Assembly: GCA_035530955.1 (NCBI GenBank)
Contig: DATKTT010000163.1
Span: 1-6,230, forward strand
Direction: 5' to 3'
DNA from: Williamwhitmania sp035530955
Lineage (GTDB): Bacteria; Bacteroidota; Bacteroidia; Bacteroidales; Williamwhitmaniaceae
Length of the DNA: 6,230 bases
Both the position numbers and the translations under genes were made by a program. Shown here one piece after another: positions 1-6,230 of this stretch. Under the pieces are notes generated by a model that saw only the letters and a list, made by a program, of their open reading frames with translations, made no database searches and had not been told where the DNA came from. Positions within the stretch are counted from its first letter, which is position 1, and each line of letters opens with the position of its first letter.

Positions 1-1
1 T

Positions 2-601
2 CTTTTTGAACCAATCATAATCTTTGTTCGCGATGAAATAGCAATCCCTTCAATCGGTGTGGAAAGATATAATAAGTTCATGCCATTGCTGTTAACAGTA
101 TTCTTCTTTATTTGGTTTTCAAATCTTTTAGGAATTATACCGGTATTTCCCGGTGGTGCAAATGTGACGGGAAATATTGCAATAACAATGGTTTTGGCTG
201 TGCTTATTTTTATTATTACAACAATAAGCACCAATAAGGACTACTGGGTAGAAATTTTCAATAATCCAGATATTCCTTGGTTTTTAAAATTTCCAATTCC
301 GCTAATGCCATTAGTTGAAATTACTAGTGTATTCACGAAGCCGATCATCTTGATGATTCGTTTATTTGCCAATATTTTGGCAGGGCATATGGTGGCAATT
401 GTTTTCTTTTCACTTATCTTTATTTTTGGACAAATGTCAGCAGTGGCAGGGTACGGCTTTTCGGTTTTCACAATAGTATTTACCGTATTTATGACTTTGC
501 TGGAATTGCTTATCGCGTTTATTCAGGCGTATGTGTTTACAATGCTTTCAGCTATCTATTTTGGAATGGCCAAGGTTGAGTTGAGGCATCACAATAAATA
601 G
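2..601 (+). CDS. atpB: F1Fo ATP synthase subunit a (partial, 5' end outside window)
   Basis: Subunit a is the membrane stator of Fo; it supplies the two half-channels through which ions reach the c ring. The frame is open to the left edge: the 19 codons from position 2 read LFEPIIIFVRDEIAIPSIG, a conserved stretch of the family, so the GTG at 59 is an internal Val and not the start. 199 residues are visible; Bacteroidota homologues are much longer, so the N-terminal part is missing. Several hydrophobic segments follow. The essential Arg (E. coli R210) is the cgt at 359-361 in MIRLFANILAGHM. His at 386-388 takes the place of E. coli E219 and Glu at 503-505 the place of H245, with the conserved Gln at 524-526 seven residues after that Glu. 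It ends with TAG, 23 nt before atpE. The identification is secure; only the start is unseen. Confidence 0.97.
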   Translation, partial: LFEPIIIFVRDEIAIPSIGVERYNKFMPLLLTVFFFIWFSNLLGIIPVFPGGANVTGNIAITMVLAVLIFIITTISTNKDYWVEIFNNPDIPWFLKFPIPLMPLVEITSVFTKPIILMIRLFANILAGHMVAIVFFSLIFIFGQMSAVAGYGFSVFTIVFTVFMTLLELLIAFIQAYVFTMLSAIYFGMAKVELRHHNK

Positions 602-624
602 TTTAACGTAAAAAAATAACGAAC
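602..624 (+). promoter_or_regulatory. A-rich, SD-less translation leader of atpE
   Basis: The 23-nt gap before the atpE ATG holds a run of seven A (610-616) and a second A-rich patch next to the start, but no GGAGG-like sequence. Bacteroidota ribosomes largely do not use Shine-Dalgarno pairing, and A-rich leaders favour initiation there. Subunit c is needed in many copies per enzyme, so a strong leader here makes sense. Its function is inferred from composition alone. Confidence 0.45.
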
Positions 625-885
625 ATGGTAACATTAGGCATTATTCTTCAGGCAGCCTCTACAGGTATTGGTTTAGCAAAGCTGGGTGGCGCAATAGGTG
701 CTGGTCTAGCTGCTGTTGGTGCAGGTATCGGAATCGGACTAATTGGTGGTTCTGCTCTTGAGGCTATTGCCCGTCAACCAGAAGCAATTGGGGATATTCG
801 TTCGAACATGATTCTTGGTGCTGCTTTGGTTGAGGGTGTATCTTTCTTCGCCATTATTATTTCATTTTTAGCGCTCATTCTCTAA
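625..885 (+). CDS. atpE: F1Fo ATP synthase subunit c (proteolipid)
   Basis: Subunit c forms the membrane rotor ring that carries ions past subunit a. The 86-residue product is a two-helix hairpin. Helix 1 is Gly/Ala-rich (about residues 18-46) with the GAGIGIG packing motif at 32-38. The polar loop ARQPE (49-53) contacts gamma and epsilon. Helix 2 (about 60-86) carries the ion-binding Glu70 in ALVEGVSFF. Residues that give Na+ specificity in Ilyobacter-type rings are not kept: the Gln 33 residues before the Glu is Ile37, and the Ser after the Glu is Gly71. This suggests H+ coupling, which is an inference. The ATG at 625 gives the usual length and a typical N-terminus. It lies in the operon between atpB and atpF, with 19 nt to atpF. 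Confidence 0.97.
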   Translation: MVTLGIILQAASTGIGLAKLGGAIGAGLAAVGAGIGIGLIGGSALEAIARQPEAIGDIRSNMILGAALVEGVSFFAIIISFLALIL

Positions 886-904
886 AAGGTAAAACTGTCG
901 TAAT

Positions 905-1399
905 ATGGGACTACTAATACCCGACTTCAGCTTGATTTTTTGGATGGTATTGTCTTTTGCAATAGTATACTTTATCCTCCAAAAATATGCTTGGCCAAGC
1001 GTTCTTCGTGCCCTAACGAGCAGGGAGGAATCCATAAAGCATTCCCTTGAGTCGGCACAAAAAGCAAGGGAAGAGTTTAGTCGGTTGCAAAAGGAAGGAA
1101 GTCTTGTTTTGACCAATGCTCGTGCTCAGCAGGAGGAAATAATGAAAGAAGCTCGTGTGCTAAAAGAGAATATTATTGGGGAGGCTCGTTCTGCGGCTCA
1201 GGAGGAGACGCGAAAGCAGATGGAGCTCGCTAAAATTATGATCCAGCAAGAAAAGGAGAAGGCTATGGCTGATTTAAAGCGCCAAGCAGCCCTTCTTTCT
1301 GTTGATATTGCTGAGCAACTTTTAAAAAAGGAGCTTGCAAATAACACCGAGCAAGAAAAACTGATCAACGAGCTGTTGAAAGACATTAAGCTAAGCTGA
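905..1399 (+). CDS. atpF: F1Fo ATP synthase subunit b
   Basis: Subunit b is the peripheral stalk that keeps the alpha-beta head from turning with the rotor. The 164-residue product has the family layout: a short N-terminus (MGLLIPDFSLIFW), one membrane helix at about residues 7-27, the KYAWPSVLRAL junction, then a long charged region rich in Glu, Lys, Arg, Ala and Gln (about 38-140) that should form the extended coiled-coil dimer. The C-terminal segment LLSVDIAEQLLKKEL is the part expected to meet delta. The opening resembles the GLL/SLL-PDF start of Bacteroidota b subunits. Only one b gene is seen, as expected for a homodimeric stalk (b and b' pairs occur in phototrophs). The AGG at 887-889 is about 15 nt from the ATG, too far for a normal SD. 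atpH begins 5 nt after the TGA. Confidence 0.95.
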   Translation: MGLLIPDFSLIFWMVLSFAIVYFILQKYAWPSVLRALTSREESIKHSLESAQKAREEFSRLQKEGSLVLTNARAQQEEIMKEARVLKENIIGEARSAAQEETRKQMELAKIMIQQEKEKAMADLKRQAALLSVDIAEQLLKKELANNTEQEKLINELLKDIKLS

Positions 1400-1404
1400 C
1401 AAAA

Positions 1405-1947
1405 ATGAACCAAAGTCGTCTTTTTGTAAAATATGCCCGTGCTCTGCATGAGTATTCTGTTGACCAGCATGCGGTCGATGTGGTATATAACGATATGGTA
1501 CAAGTTTATTCAGTGCTAAATGCAACTCCCGAACTGCAGGAGCTGTTTAATTCCCCCGTTATCTTCCCCACAATGAAATCTGGCATTGTTGAGAAAATCT
1601 TTTCGGGGAAGGTTTCTTTGGTGACACTTCGATTTTTAAAGTTTCTTGTCGAGAAAAAACGGGAGGCCTTTCTGAAAAACATATTGATTTCCTACTTTAC
1701 AATTTATCGGAAATCCGCAGGAATTGTGAAAGTTGAGTTTTCCTCTGCGGTTGTGATGGACGGAGAGGAGCGCAAAAGCATTATCATCAATTTAAAGAAG
1801 TTGCTGGTTGGCACCGTTGAGATGGACTTTATTACAAAGCCTGAATTAATTGGTGGTTTTACTCTTGCCCTTAACGATATTATGTTAGATGCAAGTATTG
1901 CAACCAAGTTGAAGCGTCTGAAAAACAGGATACTTGAGGCAAACTAG
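1405..1947 (+). CDS. atpH: F1Fo ATP synthase subunit delta (OSCP)
   Basis: Delta sits on top of the F1 head and binds the alpha N-termini and the end of the b stalk. At 180 residues it is the normal length. The N-terminal helical domain (about 1-105) opens with SRLFVKYARALHEYS, the usual YA-RAL type start, and contains the LVEKKREAFL stretch corresponding to the LxxNxR-type region of the family. The C-terminal domain (about 106-180) has KVEFSSAV and the conserved PELIGGFTLALNDIMLDASI segment at 146-165. Sequence conservation is low in this family, so the assignment rests on these two segments, length and position between atpF and atpA. The ATG follows four A and lies 5 nt after the atpF stop, which suggests translational coupling. 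Confidence 0.94.
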   Translation: MNQSRLFVKYARALHEYSVDQHAVDVVYNDMVQVYSVLNATPELQELFNSPVIFPTMKSGIVEKIFSGKVSLVTLRFLKFLVEKKREAFLKNILISYFTIYRKSAGIVKVEFSSAVVMDGEERKSIIINLKKLLVGTVEMDFITKPELIGGFTLALNDIMLDASIATKLKRLKNRILEAN

Positions 1948-1973
1948 AGTAATTAATTAAACAAAAAAGCAAT
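1948..1973 (+). promoter_or_regulatory. A/T-rich, SD-less translation leader of atpA
   Basis: The 26-nt gap, the longest within the cluster, is almost entirely A/T, with AATTAATTAA at 1951-1960 and six A at 1963-1968 ending 5 nt before the ATG. No Shine-Dalgarno sequence is present. It is probably an A-rich initiation enhancer of the Bacteroidota kind for the highly made alpha subunit; this is inferred from composition only. I see no convincing internal promoter. Confidence 0.4.
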
Positions 1974-3557
1974 ATGGCCGATATTAAGCCAGGAGAAATA
2001 GCCGAAATCCTAAAAATGGAGTTAGCCGGTTTAAAGGCAGATAGCCAATTTGAGGAAATTGGAAGAGTGCTGCAGGTGGGTGATGGTATTGCTCGCCTCT
2101 ATGGGCTGACCAACGTGCGATCAAATGAGCTCATTGAGTTTGAAAATGGTATTATGGGTATTGTTCTTAATCTCGAAGAAGACAATATTGGTGTTGTGCT
2201 ATTGGGTTCTTCCGAGGAAATCAAGGAGGGCTTTACGGCAAAGGGAACAGGTCGAATCGCCTCTATTCACGTGGGAGAAGGATTGCTTGGTCGTGTGATA
2301 AATACCATCGGCCAACCTATAGATGGGAAAGGGCCAATTACTGGAAAGCTCTACGAAATGCCGCTCGAGCGTAAGGCTCCGGGTGTTATTTTTAGACAGC
2401 CGGTAAATGAACCCTTGCAAACAGGCTTGATTGCCATCGATGCTATGTTCCCAATTGGGCGCGGGCAGCGCGAACTTATAATTGGGGACCGGCAAACAGG
2501 CAAGACTACGATTGCCATCGACACCATTTTAAATCAAAGGCAATACTTTGAGGCGGGTGACCCGGTTTACTGCATTTACATCGCAATAGGTCAAAAAAAC
2601 AGCACTGTTGTTAACATCGTAAAAACGCTTGAGGAGCACGATGCTTTAAAGTATACCATTATTGTTGCTGCTCCGGCCTCCGATCCCGCGGCATTGCAAT
2701 TCTACGCCCCATTCGCAGGTGCAGCAATTGGTGAGTTTTTCAGAGATTCAGGTAGACATGCACTGGTTGTGTATGATGATCTCTCCAAGCAGGCCGTTGC
2801 TTATCGTGAAGTTTCGTTGCTTCTCCGTCGTCCGCCCGGACGTGAGGCATACCCTGGTGACATTTTTTACTTACACAGCCGCCTTCTTGAGCGTTCCGCA
2901 AAAATCATTAAATCTGATGATATTGCAAGCCAGATGAATGACTTACCGGAATCAATTCGTCCGATGGTTAAGGGTGGAGGATCACTTACTGCGTTACCCA
3001 TTATTGAAACGCAGGCTGGTGACGTTTCTGCCTACATTCCAACAAATGTAATCTCCATTACCGACGGCCAGATTTTTCTTGAGTCAAACCTCTTTAATGC
3101 AGGAATAAGACCGGCAATTAATGTCGGAATCTCTGTTTCTCGTGTTGGCGGAAACGCTCAGCTGAAATCCATGAAAAAAATAGCAGGTACCTTGAAGCTC
3201 GATCAGGCACAATACAGAGAGTTGGAGGCCTTTTCGAAGTTTGGCAGCGACCTTGACCCAGGAACAAAGGCAATTTTGGATAAAGGGGCTAAAAATGTTG
3301 AAATTCTTAAGCAAGGGCTTCACGCTACAATGCCAGTTGGTAAGCAGATTGCCATTATTTTCTGCGGTACAAAAGGGCTACTAAAGGATGTGCCCGCCGA
3401 ACGGGTGAAGGAGTTCGAGTTGTCACTTTTTGAGTTGCTTGATTCAAAATATAATGATTCGGTGCTCGCACCCTTACAAGGTGGTATTATAAACGACGAC
3501 CTTGCCAAAATATTGACAGACGTTGCCACCGATGTTGCTAAACGATTTTCTAAATAA
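1974..3557 (+). CDS. atpA: F1Fo ATP synthase subunit alpha
   Basis: Alpha alternates with beta in the F1 hexamer; it binds nucleotide at the non-catalytic sites and gives an arginine to the catalytic ones. The 527-residue product is complete. The N-terminal beta-barrel region (about 25-95) contains VLQVGDGIARLYGL. Walker A is GDRQTGKT at 171-178; its Gln marks alpha rather than beta. Walker B is LVVYDD, ending at Asp268-Asp269. The family signature PAINVGISVS is at 380-389, followed directly by Arg390, equivalent to the catalytic-site arginine (E. coli R376). The helical C-terminal domain runs from about 395 to the end. Residues 315-341 (DDIASQMNDLPESI to GGGSLTAL) differ from E. coli and resemble Bacteroidota alpha subunits. 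The start MADIKPGEIAEILK is typical. atpG starts 10 nt downstream. All key residues are present. Confidence 0.98.
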   Translation: MADIKPGEIAEILKMELAGLKADSQFEEIGRVLQVGDGIARLYGLTNVRSNELIEFENGIMGIVLNLEEDNIGVVLLGSSEEIKEGFTAKGTGRIASIHVGEGLLGRVINTIGQPIDGKGPITGKLYEMPLERKAPGVIFRQPVNEPLQTGLIAIDAMFPIGRGQRELIIGDRQTGKTTIAIDTILNQRQYFEAGDPVYCIYIAIGQKNSTVVNIVKTLEEHDALKYTIIVAAPASDPAALQFYAPFAGAAIGEFFRDSGRHALVVYDDLSKQAVAYREVSLLLRRPPGREAYPGDIFYLHSRLLERSAKIIKSDDIASQMNDLPESIRPMVKGGGSLTALPIIETQAGDVSAYIPTNVISITDGQIFLESNLFNAGIRPAINVGISVSRVGGNAQLKSMKKIAGTLKLDQAQYRELEAFSKFGSDLDPGTKAILDKGAKNVEILKQGLHATMPVGKQIAIIFCGTKGLLKDVPAERVKEFELSLFELLDSKYNDSVLAPLQGGIINDDLAKILTDVATDVAKRFSK

Positions 3558-3567
3558 TTGATGAAGG

Positions 3568-4446
3568 ATGCCATCTCTAAAAGAGATCAGAAGTAGGATT
3601 ACGTCGGTTACTTCCACAAAAAAGATAACCAGCGCTATGAAAATGGTGTCAGCAGCCAAGCTAAAAAAGGCACAGGATTCCATTTTTAGAATTCGGCCTT
3701 ACAGCACGAAGCTGTTCGATATGGTTTCGAATTTGGCGGCAGACAAGGAGATTGTGCAGAATATTCCCCTTGCCAAAACACCGACCACACTTTCGAATGT
3801 AACGCTTGTGGTATTTACCGCCAACGGAAGCCTTTGTGGAACCTTCAATGCCAACGCCATAAAATTGGCAGAGAAGACCATGACCGAATATAAAACAAGT
3901 AATCCAGGGATTGGCGTAAACCTTATTGTTTTAGGACGGCATGGACACGAGCACTTTGTAAAAAGGGGAATTAATGTTTCGGGACCTTATCGGTCATTGG
4001 TTGATAAGCCAAACAGGGAGGTGCTTTCCGTTCTAGCGGATGGGCTAATTTCATCTTTTTCAGAGGAAAAAACTCAACGCGTTGAGCTGATTTACAACAA
4101 GTTTATAAGCGCTGGAGTGCAGCAGCCCTGCAGGGAATCAATACTACCATTTACTTCAAAGGTGAATGAAAATTCTAAGTTCATGCCAAAGTATATTCTT
4201 GAGCCTGACATGACGGGGCTTTTGGAAGAAATTATTCCCCAAGCCATAAAGGTAAAGCTTTTTAGCGCTCTACTTGAGTCGGTTGCTTCTGAGCATGGCG
4301 CAAGAACAACGGCAATGCATATTGCAACTGAGAATGCAACTGACCTGATAAAACAACTTAGCTTACAGTATAATAAAGCTCGTCAGGCAGCAATTACAAA
4401 TGAAATTTCAGAAATTACCACCGGCGCTGAAGCGCTAAAGAACTAA
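3568..4446 (+). CDS. atpG: F1Fo ATP synthase subunit gamma
   Basis: Gamma is the central shaft that turns inside the alpha-beta hexamer and links it to the c ring. The 292-residue product has the N-terminal helix with the family hallmark RITSVTSTKKITSAMKMVSA (10-29), a central alpha/beta domain with GSLCGTFNAN (87-96), and the C-terminal helix with ASEHGARTTAMHIATENA (240-257) and the gamma signature ITNEISEITTGAEA at 276-289. No redox-regulatory cysteine insertion of the chloroplast kind is present. The start is the ATG at 3568; an ATG at 3561 is in another frame and stops after 11 codons. The GAAGG just before the ATG abuts it and is too close to act as an SD. This is the last gene of the cluster and is followed by a strong terminator; atpD and atpC do not follow. 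Confidence 0.97.
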   Translation: MPSLKEIRSRITSVTSTKKITSAMKMVSAAKLKKAQDSIFRIRPYSTKLFDMVSNLAADKEIVQNIPLAKTPTTLSNVTLVVFTANGSLCGTFNANAIKLAEKTMTEYKTSNPGIGVNLIVLGRHGHEHFVKRGINVSGPYRSLVDKPNREVLSVLADGLISSFSEEKTQRVELIYNKFISAGVQQPCRESILPFTSKVNENSKFMPKYILEPDMTGLLEEIIPQAIKVKLFSALLESVASEHGARTTAMHIATENATDLIKQLSLQYNKARQAAITNEISEITTGAEALKN

Positions 4447-4463
4447 TCGCTGTATTATTTGCA

Positions 4464-4505
4464 AAAAAAATCACGTTGAAGATTAATCTTCAACGTGATT
4501 TTTTT
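4464..4505. terminator. Perfect palindromic bidirectional intrinsic terminator
   Basis: The 42 nt form an uninterrupted palindrome centred between 4484 and 4485, with the core arm TCACGTTGAAGATT (4471-4484) and its exact complement (4485-4498), extended by A and T tracts. In practice the RNA would form a stem with a TTAA loop. The + strand has seven T after the stem (4499-4505), and the - strand has eight (complement of 4463-4470). It lies 17 nt after the atpG stop and ends 11 nt before the stop of the opposing gene, so one element can end both convergent transcripts. Structure and placement are seen; termination activity is inferred. Confidence 0.93.
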
Positions 4506-4516
4506 ATTAATTCGAC

Positions 4517-6229
4517 TTAGTCGCTAGGTATGTGCTTATTTTGGGGCTTCGATTCGTATGGGATTGGCTTTATGGAGAAAATGTCCTCTGAGACATTGAT
4601 TATGTAGTCGGCTAATTTTTCACTTTCAGAGAACAGATCGTTGTAAATTACACCGGCGAGATATTTGTATTTGTTGCTTTCAACGTTTTGGATATGTTCC
4701 TCCCGGAGTATATTTCTCATCAGGTTAATCTGCTGCTCAATTTTGTTTGCTTTATCGAGCGATATTTTGCCATAGCCGAGTTCTAGATTTTCAACCATTA
4801 TTGCAAATGCATCATCCACCTTGTCGAACATTCCATTAATGTTGTTGCGCAGTTCCTGCGGAAACCAGATATTATTTTGCCTTTTACGGTCAAGTGTTTT
4901 GGCTAAATTGTAGGATGAGTCTGCAATGCTTTCCATGTTGCTGATCACCTTTAGCATGGCATGAACACGCTTGGACCCTTCTTCGCTTAAATCACCCTCG
5001 GCAACCTGCGTGAGGTATGTGGCAATTTCAAGTTCAACTCTATCACTTATCTCCTCATACTTAATTATTCTATTGAGTATTTGTTCAAAGTTTTTCCCAT
5101 TTGTTTCCTTAAATAGTTCTCTTACAAACGAGAACATCTTGTTGGTTCTTCTAGCATAGGTAATAATCTCTTTTTTCGCTTGAAGCAGAGAAAGTTCTGA
5201 TGTGGAAAGTAATCCAATTTCCAAATGTTTGAGCCTGAAATTTTCTTCTTCATCATCCTTGGCTGGAACCATTTTGGTAACAACTTTTACTATTAGCCCA
5301 GTAAAGTTGACCAAAAGCAACGTGTTGGTGATATTAAAAATAGTATGGAAAAGGGATAGCGCTATTGGAATTGACGCAATTGAAATAAATGGTGATGATG
5401 CTCCAGCGGAGGTCAGAATAAACGAAATAAACTTTAAAAATGGATGAAATAGAGCAACTACCCAAACTACACCAAAAACATTGAAAATGAAGTGGGATCT
5501 TGCGGCACGCTTGGCTGAAACATTGGCCACCATGGCTGCAATATTTGCCGTTATTGTGGTTCCAATATTTTCGCCTAGCACCATTGCGGCCGCACTTTCA
5601 AAGGAAATCCAACCGTTAGAACACATAACAAGGGTAAGTGCCATTGTTGCACTTGATGATTGAATTATAATCGTGAGCAGAGTACCAATGGCCACAAATA
5701 TTATGGTGGAGAGTAATCCTAGGTTAGTATAGTTTTTAATGAACTCAAGAATTTGGGGATTGTCGTTTATGCTAGGAACGGAATCTTTTAGATAGCCCAA
5801 TCCAATGAAGAGGAGCGCAAAACCAGTAATAAGTTCACCAGTAAATTTGTAGCTATGAACCTTAGAAAACAAAAGCGGAAAGCTAATTCCAATAAGTGGT
5901 AGCGCTATATGGCTAATGTCAATTTGAAAACCGAGAATTGAAATAATCCACGCGGTTACCGTGGTCCCAATGTTGGCCCCCATAATTACACCAACCGACT
6001 GGGTAAGCGACATTAAACCGGCATTGACGAAACTTACGACCATTACTGTCGTGGCAGAAGATGATTGGATTACTGCCGTTACCATAACTCCTGTAAGTAT
6101 GCGTGTTGCCTTATTCGTGGTCATGGCGGCAAGAATATTCCGCATCTTGTCTCCTGCCACTTTTTGCAATGATTCACTCATCAGCTTCATTCCAAATAGG
6201 AATAAGCCCAAGGAGCCAACAAGTGTTAA
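4517..6229 (-). CDS. Na/Pi cotransporter family protein with PhoU-like domain (partial, 5' end outside window)
   Basis: This is an inner-membrane transporter of the bacterial Na+/phosphate cotransporter (NptA/YjbB-like, PF02690-type) family. The frame is open to the right edge: before the TTG at 6211 it still reads LTLVGS, joining the conserved SLGLFLFGMKLM, so that TTG is not the start and probably only a few N-terminal residues are missing. 570 residues are visible. Counting from that TTG, two related membrane repeats carry QSSSATT (49-55) with GANIGTT (78-84) and QSSSATM (184-190) with GENIGTT (213-219), the duplicated substrate-site motifs of the family. Hydrophobic segments continue to about 312. 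A charged linker (KDDEEEN, 318-324) leads to a helical, PhoU-like cytoplasmic region (about 330-550). The protein could import or export phosphate; the direction and Na+ dependence cannot be read from sequence. It is convergent with atpG and so not in the atp operon; its promoter lies outside the window. Confidence 0.93.
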   Translation of the reverse strand, partial: LTLVGSLGLFLFGMKLMSESLQKVAGDKMRNILAAMTTNKATRILTGVMVTAVIQSSSATTVMVVSFVNAGLMSLTQSVGVIMGANIGTTVTAWIISILGFQIDISHIALPLIGISFPLLFSKVHSYKFTGELITGFALLFIGLGYLKDSVPSINDNPQILEFIKNYTNLGLLSTIIFVAIGTLLTIIIQSSSATMALTLVMCSNGWISFESAAAMVLGENIGTTITANIAAMVANVSAKRAARSHFIFNVFGVVWVVALFHPFLKFISFILTSAGASSPFISIASIPIALSLFHTIFNITNTLLLVNFTGLIVKVVTKMVPAKDDEEENFRLKHLEIGLLSTSELSLLQAKKEIITYARRTNKMFSFVRELFKETNGKNFEQILNRIIKYEEISDRVELEIATYLTQVAEGDLSEEGSKRVHAMLKVISNMESIADSSYNLAKTLDRKRQNNIWFPQELRNNINGMFDKVDDAFAIMVENLELGYGKISLDKANKIEQQINLMRNILREEHIQNVESNKYKYLAGVIYNDLFSESEKLADYIINVSEDIFSIKPIPYESKPQNKHIPSD

Positions 6230-6230
6230 A

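Noticed and set aside
59..61. GTG as the start codon of atpB
   Set aside because: The frame is open to the window edge and the 19 codons upstream encode conserved subunit a sequence ending in the EIAIPSIG segment, so the true start is upstream of the window.
886..904. AAAAGG before atpF as a Shine-Dalgarno site
   Set aside because: The AGG ends about 15 nt before the ATG, beyond usual SD spacing, and no neighbouring gene uses an SD.
2199..2495. Antisense open frame of about 98 codons within atpA
   Set aside because: It lies opposite a strongly conserved coding region, its product shows no recognisable family or membrane pattern, and its composition looks like a complement of atpA.
2662..2937. 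Same-strand alternative frame of about 91 codons within atpA
   Set aside because: It overlaps the conserved nucleotide-binding region of atpA in another frame, and its product resembles no family I know.
3561..3596. ATG at 3561 as an atpG or small-gene start
   Set aside because: It is in a different frame from atpG and meets a TAG after 11 codons; the ATG at 3568 gives the conserved gamma N-terminus.
4451..4462. TATTATTTG as a Bacteroidota -7 box (TAnnTTTG)
   Set aside because: The spacing within the box is off by one, no TTTG -33 element is seen at the right distance, and a transcript from here would run straight into the terminator.
5202..5663. Open frames on the + strand opposite the transporter gene
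   Set aside because: They are complements of the membrane-repeat coding region; their hydrophobic look reflects the reverse of membrane codons, and no start signals or conserved motifs support them.
6209..6211. TTG as the start codon of the - strand transporter gene
   Set aside because: The frame continues upstream to the window edge with LTLVGS, which joins the conserved GLFLFGMKLM region; the gene is cut by the window.

Overview
The window is a piece of a bacterial chromosome carrying most of an F-type ATP synthase operon on the + strand, followed by a convergent Na+/phosphate cotransporter-family gene on the - strand. Gene order, protein sequence and translation signals all point to the phylum Bacteroidota, most likely a Bacteroidales-type organism. 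The order is atpB-E-F-H-A-G with no atpD or atpC after atpG. In Bacteroidota those two genes usually lie upstream of atpB, whereas in the common enterobacterial order they follow atpG. The alpha subunit has the short NDLPESI-type segment before the GGGSLTALPIIE motif that I associate with this phylum. None of the five visible start codons has a well-placed Shine-Dalgarno sequence, and several have A-rich leaders instead.

Layout: 2-601 atpB (subunit a, 5' end outside the window); 625-885 atpE (subunit c); 905-1399 atpF (subunit b); 1405-1947 atpH (delta); 1974-3557 atpA (alpha); 3568-4446 atpG (gamma); 4464-4505 a perfect 42-nt palindrome flanked by A and T tracts, which looks like a two-way intrinsic terminator; 4517-6229 on the - strand, a Na/Pi-cotransporter family protein with a PhoU-like C-terminal region, whose 5' end runs off the window. 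The intergenic gaps inside the atp cluster are 5 to 26 nt, and no stretch over 300 nt lacks a gene.

Subunits a, b and c form the membrane Fo sector. Delta joins b to the F1 head, alpha (with the beta subunit encoded elsewhere) forms the catalytic hexamer, and gamma is the rotor shaft. The residues needed for function are all visible: the essential Arg of subunit a, the Glu of subunit c, and the Walker A, Walker B and Arg-finger residues of alpha. The c subunit lacks the polar residues of the Na+-binding signature, so proton coupling is the better prediction. Subunit a has His and Glu exchanged relative to E. coli, the arrangement also found in mitochondria and many other bacteria.

I see no mobile element, CRISPR array, RNA gene, broken gene or unrecognised system. 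This is a conserved housekeeping region, and the findings are modest points rather than a new system.
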